16,092 nt of DNA from JACCYQ01 sp036675565 (GCA_036675565.1 JAKFER010000043.1:1-16092); one strand, 5' to 3'; numbered from the stretch's first letter, positions 9,301 to 16,092 are shown. The notes: generated from the letters alone by a model not told the origin. Translations and numbers: made by a program.

Positions 9301-9598
9301 TTATATCAGCTACAGTGATGGTGGCAGTGCCCGTTCATTCCGCGAATCTTCCATGTTTATACAAAAAGGGGATTATTGGAGCATAGATAATATTACACTC
9401 TCATACACTTTGCCTCAAAATATTTCATCTCGGATTGGATTTCGCAGAATGAATGTTTATTCTACTTTAAGAAATGCATACATATGGAAATCTTCAGACA
9501 TTCCTGATCCACGCATGATTACAAAGACCGGGTATTATAACGGACAGGGTTACCCGATAAACAGAAACCTTGTGCTTGGATTAAATGTACAATTTTAA
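6368..9598 (+). CDS. susC: SusC/RagA-family TonB-dependent outer-membrane transporter
   Basis: The start M-A-L-M-K-K at 6368 is chosen because it leads into a signal peptide (cleavage likely after V-F-A, residue 25); the ATG at 6377 is an equally usable alternative, and upstream in-frame codons add non-signal sequence. The protein has about 1076 residues. In order: a carboxypeptidase-regulatory-like beta-sandwich (V-T-G-T-V-T-D to about residue 105), a TonB-box-like segment ending E-V-V-V-V-G-Y, the plug domain, the SusC signature (L-K-D-A-A-A-T-A-I-Y-G-S-R-G-A-N-G, near nt 7052-7102), and a 22-strand-type barrel ending in Phe. No N-terminal STN domain is present, so sigma/anti-sigma signalling through this protein is not expected, which fits the LacI regulator nearby. 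With SusD it would import oligosaccharides using TonB energy. SusD starts 13 bp downstream. Confidence 0.97.
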   Translation: MALMKKLHILNFLLIFILTLPAVFAQEIKVTGTVTDSVDNAFLGGATVTVKNSSNGQSIDSKGSYSIMAPADGVLVFSFLGYATREIAINNRRVINVKLQKTEGKGMNEVVVVGYKSILKKDVTGAVSSINVNDLQDVPASSLINLLAGKAPGVQAVVRSGLPGGSGGGLVIRGNTSLSDASDVNGLSNPLYIVDGVPVSLEDLAGFDVSQNDFFATLNPEEIESMDILKDAAATAIYGSRGANGVVIIKTKRGRNMKTRFNFSTSQGVNFEPQKLKVFIGEAEREEKLRLYKESLTTLFGDEAWIDVRNGLEVEGYMLPAVLTDKYNPAFNNAYDYQKLFYQKGITSQYDLSMDGGNEKNAFRVGMGYYDEKGVLVGFGFKRFNANASLTSDISKKLHNDFSVRMTYMDRQGGQSDNLRSFPTSPTQLPSSLYYKTPAELELLSGKLGDTYNNNKSYLLSLNESLRYKIMEGLTWDNQAAVSANFGKKDYFVPSTASANFLSYAESSSSSNITFNAHSILSYFKQIGDHELTGLAGTEVNMEQQNLSVLYGEGGPSDYIRVVQGFSKENTHGYSDIVRSNLLSYFGNISYGYKDRYKIEGVLRRDGSSRFGADNKWTTFPSVKTSWIFSNEPFFSPLQDVVSFGKVRVSYGSSGSIAADPLLQYNSLISTTNIGAGINNIYANRIDVNTYGGNGTIIPDFNKIANRSLSWSKSTELNYGLDLEMFNKRLYITGDIYSRYSSGLVFVSQLAPYVGYNSIRSNLVDMISNGYELGVTGYLFPRTNNFQWDLTLNLARNKTTIAKLGNEGRDYIANNYAFVLGQPAFQYYTYEYLGPLQSVDDLPVDPMTGQPMRYLWADAGLALNQQGKIFPGMPVFTDVNGDYMIDGANYGYDKKIIQGKSPEPKIQGGFHTNIKYKNLSLRVQSSFAFGHYVFNTSLQQMLAQYDDNISYFTDALYDLSGSVDFWEKPGDNAYYPMRYISYSDGGSARSFRESSMFIQKGDYWSIDNITLSYTLPQNISSRIGFRRMNVYSTLRNAYIWKSSDIPDPRMITKTGYYNGQGYPINRNLVLGLNVQF

Positions 9599-9611
9599 AA
9601 AACGAATAAAG

Positions 9612-11216
9612 ATGATGAAAAAATTAATATACTTATTGGCAATTATAGCCACATTAGGTTCAGGGTGTAAAAAGAATTTTTTATCTCCCAATCAAATTGA
9701 CCTCGTTTATAATGAGGTGTTTTGGAAAACAGAACAGGATGCAGAAAAAGCTGTACTTGGAGCGTATTCGCTATACCGCGGCTTAATGGTAAATGCCCAA
9801 ATGTATAACCGCGGGGATGTTACCACTGGTTTATGGAAACGGGGCTGGAACGGAGGTTCAAGCAGCGCTTTTTACCAACCAGGCAATTTTTCAAATGTAA
9901 ATGGTTCGGAAAAATCATGGGGTGCTTTGGAGTCCTATGCTGATTGGAACAGTTTTTACAAAATTATTGCACATACCAACCTGGCGATTTCAAAAATAGA
10001 AGGGATGGAAGAGCAAGTATTTTCCCAGGGAAAGAAAGAATCTTTATTGGGTGAAGCTTACTTTTTAAGAGCACTGACTTATTACAATATAGCCACTATC
10101 TGGGGTAATGCTCCGTTGGTGGTTGAATCTATTGAAAGTTCCACTCAGGTCATTTCTCCTGAAAATATTTTAATCACTGTTCCCCGTTCTCCTGATATCG
10201 AAATTACCGAACAGGTACTGGCTGATGCTTCAAATGCTTCCGCCAAACTAAATTATGGTATGCCCGGTTCTGTAAACTGGGGTATTCGTGCAAACAAAGC
10301 AAGTGCGCAGGCTCTTTTGGGTTATGCAAATTTATGGATGGCATTTTTAAAGCAAAGAGATGGCCAGGCTGCAAATACTTATATCTCCGATGCGGTAAAA
10401 GAATTAGAAGATGTTGTATCTAAAGGACAATATAACCTGGTACCTTATACCAGTGAATCAGCAATTCAAAATATGTTTAGAGGACAATCTTCTGAAGCGG
10501 TATTTGAATTAAATGTGTCTTTGGATCAAAAAGAATCTTATAGGGCAGACCAGGGTGGCATTGAATTTCTTACCAGTAAGTTTCAGCCATTGGATGGAGA
10601 TGAAACTAAGGACAGGGCTAATTTTATAAATTTCATTCCTTATTCCAAAAAGGAATTTATTTATCCGGAATATCCAGATGATAAAAGAGCTGAATTATTT
10701 TGGAAAGCATGGGATTCAAATTATGAAGAACCCTTTTCGGATGTAAGCCAGGTTTCAAATGATCGTACAAAAGTTACCTGGTTAACAAAGTTCGCATCGT
10801 TTACAGTAGACCCCGCTCACCAATGGAATGAATACAACGCTTATTTCGCAGAATCTAACATTCCTATATTTCGGTACACCGATGTAAAACTTTTACTTGC
10901 TGAAGCTTACGTAAAAAATAATCAACCAGGGCAAGCATTAACAATTGTTAACGAAATTCGCGATCGTGCCGGTCTGCAACCATACTCCGGTTCAGATTTG
11001 TTAACTGAAATTTTACTACAGCGTACCAGTGAATTAATTGGTGAAGGAAAAATATTTTTTGATTATGTACGGAACAATTACTTCCCTTTTAGTTCTGCTA
11101 TGACCCCTGACAGGTACGCAGCCCAGGGTTATTACTGGCCTGTAAGTGGTAAAATCATAACGACCAATAAATCAATTTTTCAAACGCCATATTGGAACGG
11201 GAAAACAATGTGGTAA
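9612..11216 (+). CDS. susD: SusD/RagB-family surface glycan-binding lipoprotein
   Basis: The start M-M-K-K at 9612 (or the adjacent ATG at 9615) is favoured over the in-frame ATG at 9585, because that one lies inside susC and would place nine residues before the signal. The signal ends in a lipobox L-G-S-G-C with the lipidated Cys at residue 19, followed by K-K-N. The 534-residue protein shows the SusD N-terminal features (F-W-K-T-E-Q-D-A-E-K-A-V-L-G-A-Y and later G-E-A-Y-F-L-R-A-L-T-Y-Y) and the C-terminal RagB/SusD features (L-L-L-A-E-A-Y-V-K, V-N-E-I-R-D-R-A-G, R-T-S-E-L-I-G-E-G). These helices form the TPR-like scaffold. It is expected to act as the lid of the SusC transporter and hold the glycan at the cell surface. 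Glycan specificity cannot be deduced. Confidence 0.96.
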   Translation: MMKKLIYLLAIIATLGSGCKKNFLSPNQIDLVYNEVFWKTEQDAEKAVLGAYSLYRGLMVNAQMYNRGDVTTGLWKRGWNGGSSSAFYQPGNFSNVNGSEKSWGALESYADWNSFYKIIAHTNLAISKIEGMEEQVFSQGKKESLLGEAYFLRALTYYNIATIWGNAPLVVESIESSTQVISPENILITVPRSPDIEITEQVLADASNASAKLNYGMPGSVNWGIRANKASAQALLGYANLWMAFLKQRDGQAANTYISDAVKELEDVVSKGQYNLVPYTSESAIQNMFRGQSSEAVFELNVSLDQKESYRADQGGIEFLTSKFQPLDGDETKDRANFINFIPYSKKEFIYPEYPDDKRAELFWKAWDSNYEEPFSDVSQVSNDRTKVTWLTKFASFTVDPAHQWNEYNAYFAESNIPIFRYTDVKLLLAEAYVKNNQPGQALTIVNEIRDRAGLQPYSGSDLLTEILLQRTSELIGEGKIFFDYVRNNYFPFSSAMTPDRYAAQGYYWPVSGKIITTNKSIFQTPYWNGKTMW

Positions 11217-11235
11217 ACATTAAATAGAAAAAATT

Positions 11236-12012
11236 ATGAATAAGGTACTTTTATTTTTTTGTGTGCTGGCGGTCACCGTCATTTTTACAGCATGCAAAAA
11301 AGATGCATATATAATTGGTGGTGAAAAAAATGAATCCAACATAGTAAATAAGACCAGTTATGATTTTCTGAAATCGTTTGATGCAACAAATGAAACGGCC
11401 CGTTTAATTGAAAGGGCAGGATTAATCAATGAAGTCAATGGTGACGTTACCATTATTGCACCGAGCAATTATGCCGTTCGCCGGTATCTGCGCCGAAAGA
11501 ATAATCGACTGATGCGCCTGGATCCAAACGCTCCTTTGATGACGATCGAAAATATTCCAGAAGCCGATTTACAACAACTGCGCTTATACATGGTAGATGG
11601 TAAATACCTGAGCACAGATCTAAGTAAAGAAGGTATCATTCTTCCTACACATAGTCCTGGTGATTCTGTAAGGTTAAGCCTGGAAGAAGCTAATGCAGAA
11701 CCCGGAGCTGCCTGGGATGGCGGCGGGCAACCAGGCCAAGGCTACCAGTATTCTAATTTTATGCAAAGCAGGCCATTAAAAGTAACGGTTCATTTTAAAC
11801 GCGGCTCTAACTGGGAAATGGATCCGGGCCAGCGCAACGCGATGGGTTATGATAAACCCGAATGTGACCAGGTGTATAAAATGTATATTTCTGATGTAAG
11901 AACAACGAATGGCGTAGTACATGTAATTTATAGCGGTGATTATACTTATTCTGATCATTATTATTATCATACCCTCTTCTTTTTTGGTACCAGGGCAGAT
12001 GACAAATTGTAA
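11236..12012 (+). CDS. Fasciclin (FAS1)-domain lipoprotein
   Basis: This 258-residue protein starts 19 bp after susD. Its signal peptide ends F-T-A-C (Cys20) followed by K-K-D, so it is lipid-anchored, probably on the outer membrane. FAS1 hallmarks are present: Y-D-F-L-K-S-F near residue 42, V-T-I-I-A-P-S-N-Y-A-V near residue 72 (the first conserved box) and T-T-N-G-V-V-H-V-I near residue 223 (the second box). The stretch between the boxes is longer than in a minimal FAS1 domain and contains a Gly-rich segment around residues 155-170. The C-terminus is very rich in Tyr and His. Position behind susD suggests a surface glycan-binding or adhesion accessory, in the slot usually held by SusE-like proteins. 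That function is inferred; the domain call rests on the two motif boxes. Confidence 0.82.
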   Translation: MNKVLLFFCVLAVTVIFTACKKDAYIIGGEKNESNIVNKTSYDFLKSFDATNETARLIERAGLINEVNGDVTIIAPSNYAVRRYLRRKNNRLMRLDPNAPLMTIENIPEADLQQLRLYMVDGKYLSTDLSKEGIILPTHSPGDSVRLSLEEANAEPGAAWDGGGQPGQGYQYSNFMQSRPLKVTVHFKRGSNWEMDPGQRNAMGYDKPECDQVYKMYISDVRTTNGVVHVIYSGDYTYSDHYYYHTLFFFGTRADDKL

Positions 12013-12103
12013 ACAAAAAAATAAAAACATCATTCAAGGGTTGGTGGGCTGAATACTACAAAAGCCAACTACTCGCCGATGTTCAAAAACATTAAAAAAA
12101 ATC

Positions 12104-13198
12104 ATGATGAAAAATATTGTATTTAGTACCATCATTCTTTTGTTTTTCTCAAGCTGTTATAAGGTAATTGATGAAAAAGGCTTTTTGAGTGATGACATTT
12201 ATCTTAAAGGTGCAGACACGGTAATGGTTTCGTTGGGAGGGAAAGGAAACACTGATATTGCATGGTTAGACGGTTCATCTATGCCAGCCTTATTTTCCAT
12301 TGTTAATATCAGGGATATAAATGGAAATCGTTCGGAACAATTCTTTACAAAGTATAAATATAAGAGCTGGACCAAGCCATATAATAACAAGACGGATACT
12401 ACCATGGAATTGATCAATGCCAAGCTTAGTGAAATGGAGTTGCCTCCTTTTGATATTAACCCAACTAATGGCATGTTGCAATATTTGGAAACCACCAGCA
12501 ACCTTAAAAACCCTAATGATATTTTCTTTGTCGATGTAAAAGTTTCAAATTCGAAAGGCGAAAAAATTATTAAAGATTATGCAACTATAAAATTAACCAC
12601 CGATAAAAAGCCTTTTACATTTTTCCGGGCTACAACGGCAATCTTACTTGTAAATGGTGGTGGTCAAACAACATTTACATTATATGATTATATACCAGAA
12701 GATGCATTAGACAGGCACCAGAATATTTATGACCGTAATGGAAAAGAGTTTATTGATATTTATAAGAAAAGCGATGAACCTACCACGGGTGTTAAGGTGA
12801 TTATTCAATATTTAGATTCTGAAGGAAAGATTTTTGATTCTAAAGATTATGCAACTTATGCTGCAGGAACAGAAAGTTATTTTGATTATGCTGTTAATAG
12901 GGTTAATACACCAGAAGGCGCTGAGGTTGAGTTCCCTATTACACCATGGCCGGCAAACCAAAATCTCCTTTCTTATTTGAGAGGAGGTGTTATGGATTTT
13001 TCTGTACTGGATACTGCAACAATGCACAAGGAAATATATATAGACCAGAAGTATCCATTTTTAAATCCATGGCCAGATGATAATTGGGGAGCTGAAAAAT
13101 GGTATATCAGACTTCGTTCAAAAATAGTTTTTAATGAAGCGGGTACATGGGTTATATCTTGTAAATTTCCATATACTCATCTTGACGGTACATTCTGA
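12104..13198 (+). CDS. SusE/F-position lipoprotein, DUF5007-like
   Basis: This 364-residue protein begins with a signal ending L-F-F-S-S-C (lipidated Cys18). The rest has no transmembrane segment and looks like successive beta-sandwich modules, with D-I-Y-L-K-G-A-D-T-V-M-V-S-L-G-G-K-G after the anchor, D-F-S-V-L-D in the third quarter, and an aromatic-rich end. From memory it resembles DUF5007 proteins that follow susC/susD and fasciclin genes in Chitinophaga and Pedobacter relatives; this needs a profile search. The place in the operon suggests a surface glycan-binding accessory comparable to SusE or SusF, which is inference. A 91-bp gap separates it from the fasciclin gene, and the next gene begins 43 bp downstream. 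I see no catalytic motif. Confidence 0.7.
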   Translation: MMKNIVFSTIILLFFSSCYKVIDEKGFLSDDIYLKGADTVMVSLGGKGNTDIAWLDGSSMPALFSIVNIRDINGNRSEQFFTKYKYKSWTKPYNNKTDTTMELINAKLSEMELPPFDINPTNGMLQYLETTSNLKNPNDIFFVDVKVSNSKGEKIIKDYATIKLTTDKKPFTFFRATTAILLVNGGGQTTFTLYDYIPEDALDRHQNIYDRNGKEFIDIYKKSDEPTTGVKVIIQYLDSEGKIFDSKDYATYAAGTESYFDYAVNRVNTPEGAEVEFPITPWPANQNLLSYLRGGVMDFSVLDTATMHKEIYIDQKYPFLNPWPDDNWGAEKWYIRLRSKIVFNEAGTWVISCKFPYTHLDGTF

Positions 13199-13241
13199 TA
13201 TAAATTTAATCTCAATTACTCTTTAAAACTAAAATAACTTG

Positions 13242-14318
13242 ATGGCAAAGTATATAGCGAAGATATGTTTGATGATTGCATCTGTTTGCAGCTTAACCTT
13301 GGTGTATGCGCAGAAAAAAATAAAACCATTGAAAACAGCAAAACCAATAATTGTAAAAGTTGCTGTTGTGATGCAAGATCCAAAAATTCCATCGATGGGA
13401 AATAAGCGAATGCACGAGTTGTTTAAAACACCCGGTTATACATTTCAGTGGAATGATCCATGGAAGTTGATGGAAGATTACCGGGATACTTTAAATGCAG
13501 TAAGCGGTGGTGCAATCCAGTATGAAATAGTAAAAATTTACGATGATTCTCTATTCTTTACAAGACTAAGAAATGAAAAGGAATTACTTTCTATGGATCG
13601 AATTGTAAAGTTGCTTCAGGAGCCAGGTTGGGAAACATTTAAAAAGGAAGGGACAAAGTTTGATTATAATAAGTTTATTGATCATTACGGCTTTTGTGAT
13701 ATGCGGGATAAAGGTTTGATAAACGAAGTTTGGCTTTGGTCCTTTCCTTATGGCGGAACGTGGGAGTCAACTTTTGCTGGTGAAAATGCATTCTGGCTTA
13801 ATTCAAACCCTGTAGAAGGTTCATCCTGTAAAGAATTGTTAACGATTATGGGTTTGAATTATGAAAGAGAAATGTCCCTGGCTTTGGAAAGTTATGGTCA
13901 TAGATTTGAATCGATTATGCGAAAGGTTTATGGTCGTTGGGATAATACAGCTGCTAACCCAAATAATTGGGAAATTTTTACTTCTTTCGATCATAAAGTT
14001 CCTGGGAAAGCTCATATTGGAAATATTCATTTCCCTCCAAATGGGATTAAGGATTATGACTGGATTAATAAAACAAAAGTAACCACCTATGCAGATGCAT
14101 GGAAGAATTATCCGAATATAACTGAAAAAAATAGTCGGATCGTAGATTGTCATGAGTGGAAATGCTCTCATTTAGGTTATATGACCTGGTGGATGCGTCA
14201 TATCCCACATTTCAAAGGCATAAATACGGAAGATGGTAAACTAAATAACTGGTGGTATTATGTTGTTGATTATAATGCAGCTGTAAAGAAAGAAAGCAAG
14301 TTGAATAAGAAAAATTAA
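13242..14318 (+). CDS. Secreted protein of unknown function, conserved-looking motif set
   Basis: ATG at 13242 is chosen over the TTG one codon earlier. A signal peptide ends V-Y-A (residue 23) with no lipobox Cys, so the 358-residue protein is exported soluble. I do not recognise a named domain. Distinctive segments are W-N-D-P (70-73), N-E-V-W-L-W-S-F-P-Y-G-G (161-172), M-G-L-N-Y-E-R-E-M leading to G-H-R-F-E-S-I-M (219-226), G-N-I-H-F-P-P-N (260-267), D-Y-D-W (271-274), C-H-E-W (303-306) and L-N-N-W-W (334-338). The density of Trp, His, Glu and Asp in such motifs is typical of a carbohydrate-active or metal-dependent enzyme, and I recall similar uncharacterised secreted proteins in other phyla, but this is unverified. 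It is the last gene of the susCD unit, just before a terminator, so it is probably induced together with glycan uptake. Confidence 0.75.
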   Translation: MAKYIAKICLMIASVCSLTLVYAQKKIKPLKTAKPIIVKVAVVMQDPKIPSMGNKRMHELFKTPGYTFQWNDPWKLMEDYRDTLNAVSGGAIQYEIVKIYDDSLFFTRLRNEKELLSMDRIVKLLQEPGWETFKKEGTKFDYNKFIDHYGFCDMRDKGLINEVWLWSFPYGGTWESTFAGENAFWLNSNPVEGSSCKELLTIMGLNYEREMSLALESYGHRFESIMRKVYGRWDNTAANPNNWEIFTSFDHKVPGKAHIGNIHFPPNGIKDYDWINKTKVTTYADAWKNYPNITEKNSRIVDCHEWKCSHLGYMTWWMRHIPHFKGINTEDGKLNNWWYYVVDYNAAVKKESKLNKKN

Positions 14319-14323
14319 CAATT

Positions 14324-14350
14324 GGCCGGTAACATTTGCCGGCTCTTTTT
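14324..14350. terminator. Hairpin terminator between convergent genes
   Basis: GCCGG (14325-14329) pairs with CCGGC (14339-14343) across a nine-base loop; an outer G-T pair can extend the stem. On the plus strand it is followed by a T-rich run (TCTTTTTATTT), giving a standard terminator for the five-gene susC unit. On the minus strand the following sequence is only moderately T-rich, so termination of lacI there is possible but weaker. The lacI stop codon overlaps the T-run. Confidence 0.8.
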
Positions 14351-15359
14351 ATTTGCTGGAATTGCGTACAATTAGTTGTGTCCTTAATTGGATGTTTTGA
14401 AATTCTGTAGCAGGAGAAGCGATTTCATCAACAAGCATTCGCATGGCCAGCTTGCCTATTTCATAACCAGGTTGCATTACTGTAGTTAGAGAAGGTTCCA
14501 CTATGGAACTTACAGGGTCATCATTGAACCCTGCGATCTTTATGCTTCCAGGGACATCAATTCCCTTTTTTTGCAAATATCTTATGGCAGTAATTGCCGA
14601 TAGATCATTAATAAAAAAAATGCCATCTGGCAGAGGCTTTGATCTGACTAATTTTTTTATGGCATCTAAAGCGTCCTCTTCAAAATTGTTGCAACGATAA
14701 ATAAGGTTTTGTTGCTCGGGTATCTTATGATCAGCTAACGCATCCGTATAACCTTTCATTCTGTTGATTGAAACAGAAGCATTAATAGGGCCTGCAATAT
14801 GTGCAATTCTTTTACATCCTTTTTTTATTAAATGTGCTACTGCTTTATATGCACCTTCGTATTCATTAACAACTACTTTGTGACATGGAAAGTCAGCAAT
14901 TGTTCTATCGAACATAACTATAGGAATTCCCATTTTTTTTACTTTTTCCAATTCACTTGCTTCCTTAGTATCCTTGGAAACAGATATCAATAATCCATCA
15001 ACATGACAAGCCACCAGTTTTTTAATGCATTTAATTTCCTGAATGGCATCTTCATTACTTTGGCAAAACATCAAGTGAAAATCATATTCGCTGGCAATTT
15101 CGGTCATGCCACTTAAAGCTTCTGAAAAATAATTTGAATGAATAACAGGTATAATAATACCAATGATTTTTGTTTTTCTTTTTACCAGTCCTTGGGCCAT
15201 TACGTTCGGCTCGTAGTTCAATTCTTTCGCAAGTGCTAATACGGCACGTTTTGTTTCCGGATTAATATCATTTGCATTTCTTAGTGCTCTGGAAACAGTA
15301 GATACAGAGATATTCAATTTTTTCGCAAGGTCTTTTATCGTTACTTGAGTGTATGCCAT
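14349..15359 (-). CDS. LacI/GalR-family transcriptional regulator
   Basis: ATG at 15359 is chosen; the TTG six codons upstream would only add a hydrophobic tail before the DNA-binding domain. The protein has 336 residues, normal for the family. Residues 6-26 (V-T-I-K-D-L-A through S-V-S-T-V-S-R-A-L) form the LacI helix-turn-helix. The hinge Y-E-P-N-V-M-A-Q-G-L carries Leu58 where LacI Leu56 inserts into the central CG of its operator. A periplasmic-binding-protein-like effector domain follows (I-I-G-I-I-I-P, D-G-L-L-I-S, G-F-N-D-D-P). Family knowledge implies release from or binding to operators on sensing a sugar or sugar phosphate. Matching sites with a central CG lie upstream of susC and in its own divergent promoter region, so it probably controls this locus and itself. 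Whether it represses or activates is not shown by the sequence. Confidence 0.95.
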   Translation of the reverse strand: MAYTQVTIKDLAKKLNISVSTVSRALRNANDINPETKRAVLALAKELNYEPNVMAQGLVKRKTKIIGIIIPVIHSNYFSEALSGMTEIASEYDFHLMFCQSNEDAIQEIKCIKKLVACHVDGLLISVSKDTKEASELEKVKKMGIPIVMFDRTIADFPCHKVVVNEYEGAYKAVAHLIKKGCKRIAHIAGPINASVSINRMKGYTDALADHKIPEQQNLIYRCNNFEEDALDAIKKLVRSKPLPDGIFFINDLSAITAIRYLQKKGIDVPGSIKIAGFNDDPVSSIVEPSLTTVMQPGYEIGKLAMRMLVDEIASPATEFQNIQLRTQLIVRNSSK

Positions 15360-15440
15360 TAAAATATTTATATACAATTATCAATTTAGTAATATCTATT
15401 TTAAACTTCCAAATATTAATTATATATCCTGTTAATTTTT

Positions 15441-15456
15441 CGGTAACGTTATTTTA
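15441..15456 (+). promoter_or_regulatory. LacI-type operator in the lacI / GH127-like divergent region
   Basis: CGGTAACGTTATTTTA is identical over 16 bases to 6252-6267 upstream of susC, including the palindrome TAACGTTA (15444-15451) with central CG. The run TTTTTCGGTAACG (15436-15448) also matches 6235-6247. The site lies in the 150-bp gap between the lacI start (15359) and the next gene (15510), 82 bp from one start codon and 54 bp from the other, a position suited to autoregulation and to control of the downstream enzyme. I see no clean promoter element on either side. Confidence 0.7.
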
Positions 15457-15509
15457 CAAAAGTAGGCGCTTAATTAAATTCTAGGTACTATTTCTCATAA
15501 TTTAGAAAA

Positions 15510-16092
15510 ATGAAAAAAGTAATTTATTTTCTGTTATTGAAAATTATATCTATGAATATTAGCGCTTCACCTGTAGTAGATACTACCAAAAATTTGTATT
15601 TGCAAAATCGATCTCCTCTTAAATCAAAACCTTATGTGGCATTGCCACTCGGTAGTATTAAACCTTCTGGTTGGTTATTGAACCAGTTAGTGGATATGAA
15701 AACGGGTATGTGTGGAAACCTCGATAAATTATATCCCCAGGTAATGGGAGATCGAAATGGCTGGTTAGGTGGTGATGGGGATGTATGGGAAAGAGCTCCT
15801 TACTGGTTAGATGGGTTGGTTCCATTAGCATATATCCTTGACGACAAAGAATTAAAGGAAAAAGCACAGCGCTGGATTGAATGGTCTTTGGAAAACCAAA
15901 TGGATGACGGATACTTTGGCCCAATACCACCTGATGTAGAACCAACTCCTGAACCAGGTTTGCAAAGAGATAGAGCACGCGATTGGTGGCCAAAAATGGT
16001 TATGTTAAAAGTGTTGCAACAATATTATGATGCTTCAAAAGATGAAAGAGTCATTGATCTGATGTTAAAGTATTCGCGGTACCAATTAAAGA
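15510..16092 (+). CDS. DUF1680/GH127-like glycosidase (3' end beyond window)
   Basis: An open frame from ATG 15510 runs off the right edge with no stop, giving the first 194 residues. The start is followed by a signal peptide (M-K-K-V-I-Y-F-L-L-L, cleavage likely after I-S-A, residue 19). Next comes L-P-L-G-S-I-K-P-S-G-W-L, then W-L-G-G-D-G-D-V-W-E-R-A-P-Y-W-L-D-G-L, N-Q-M-D-D-G-Y-F-G-P, and W-W-P-K-M-V-M-L-K-V-L. This is the N-terminal pattern of a subgroup of six-hairpin enzymes annotated as DUF1680/GH127-type beta-L-arabinofuranosidases. It diverges strongly from the GH127 enzyme at 1774-3732, so it is not a recent duplicate and may cut a different bond. The catalytic Glu and Cys residues would lie outside the window and cannot be checked. 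An operator-like site 54 bp upstream links it to the LacI regulator. Confidence 0.75.
   Translation, partial: MKKVIYFLLLKIISMNISASPVVDTTKNLYLQNRSPLKSKPYVALPLGSIKPSGWLLNQLVDMKTGMCGNLDKLYPQVMGDRNGWLGGDGDVWERAPYWLDGLVPLAYILDDKELKEKAQRWIEWSLENQMDDGYFGPIPPDVEPTPEPGLQRDRARDWWPKMVMLKVLQQYYDASKDERVIDLMLKYSRYQLK

Noticed and set aside
9585..9611. In-frame ATG that would start susD inside susC
   Set aside because: It would place a charged nine-residue extension before the lipoprotein signal; the ATG at 9612 gives a standard signal and lipobox.
11776..12037. Two overlapping minus-strand open frames over the end of the fasciclin gene
   Set aside because: They oppose a well-supported lipoprotein gene with a FAS1 motif, have low-complexity translations, and have no start context.
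12013..12103. Possible hairpin between GGTTGGTGGGCT and AGCCAACT in the gap after the fasciclin gene
   Set aside because: The pairing needs bulged bases and there is no T-run directly after it, so neither a terminator nor an attenuator is supported.
14325..14343. Operator-like CGGTAACATT inside the terminator between the susC unit and lacI
   Set aside because: It lacks the central CG, it lies at the 3' ends of both genes where an operator has no clear role, and the hairpin plus T-run explains the sequence.
15658..15993. Open frame of 111 codons on the minus strand near the right edge
   Set aside because: It lies entirely inside the plus-strand DUF1680-like gene that runs off the window, and its translation shows no recognisable domain.

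Overview
The window is part of a polysaccharide utilization locus (PUL) from a Bacteroidota bacterium. The evidence is an adjacent susC/susD pair, several Sec-exported or lipid-anchored proteins, AT-rich DNA, and start codons preceded by A/T-rich sequence instead of Shine-Dalgarno motifs. A Chitinophagaceae or Sphingobacteria-like host is my inference from the style of the proteins; the sequence does not prove it.

Layout. (1) Positions 1-3732, plus strand: the 3' part of a six-hairpin glycosidase resembling the glycogen-debranching/GH63-like fold, then a complete GH127-type (DUF1680) beta-L-arabinofuranosidase with all expected catalytic and zinc-binding residues. (2) 3830-6037, minus strand: a secreted right-handed beta-helix protein with a PA14-like C-terminus, convergent with the GH127 gene across a symmetrical terminator. 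(3) 6038-6367: a 330-bp divergent control region with several LacI-type operator-like sites. (4) 6368-14318, plus strand: a five-gene unit of SusC transporter, SusD lipoprotein, fasciclin-domain lipoprotein, SusE/F-position lipoprotein (DUF5007-like), and a secreted protein of unrecognised function, ending in a hairpin terminator. (5) 14349-15359, minus strand: a LacI-family regulator. (6) 15510 to the window end, plus strand: the 5' part of a second DUF1680/GH127-like enzyme, cut by the window edge.

Proposed working model (inference): surface lipoproteins and SusD capture a glycan, SusC imports fragments, exported glycosidases and the beta-helix protein trim it, and the LacI protein represses the system until a released sugar binds. 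A 16-bp sequence containing the 8-bp palindrome TAACGTTA occurs exactly twice, upstream of susC and between lacI and the last enzyme gene, and related sites face the beta-helix gene. This ties the three transcription units to one regulator. The GH127 enzymes suggest an L-arabinofuranose-containing plant glycan, but the substrate is not settled by sequence.

The least understood parts are the secreted protein at 13242-14318, which has invariant-looking motifs and no function I can name, and the fasciclin/DUF lipoprotein pair behind susD.
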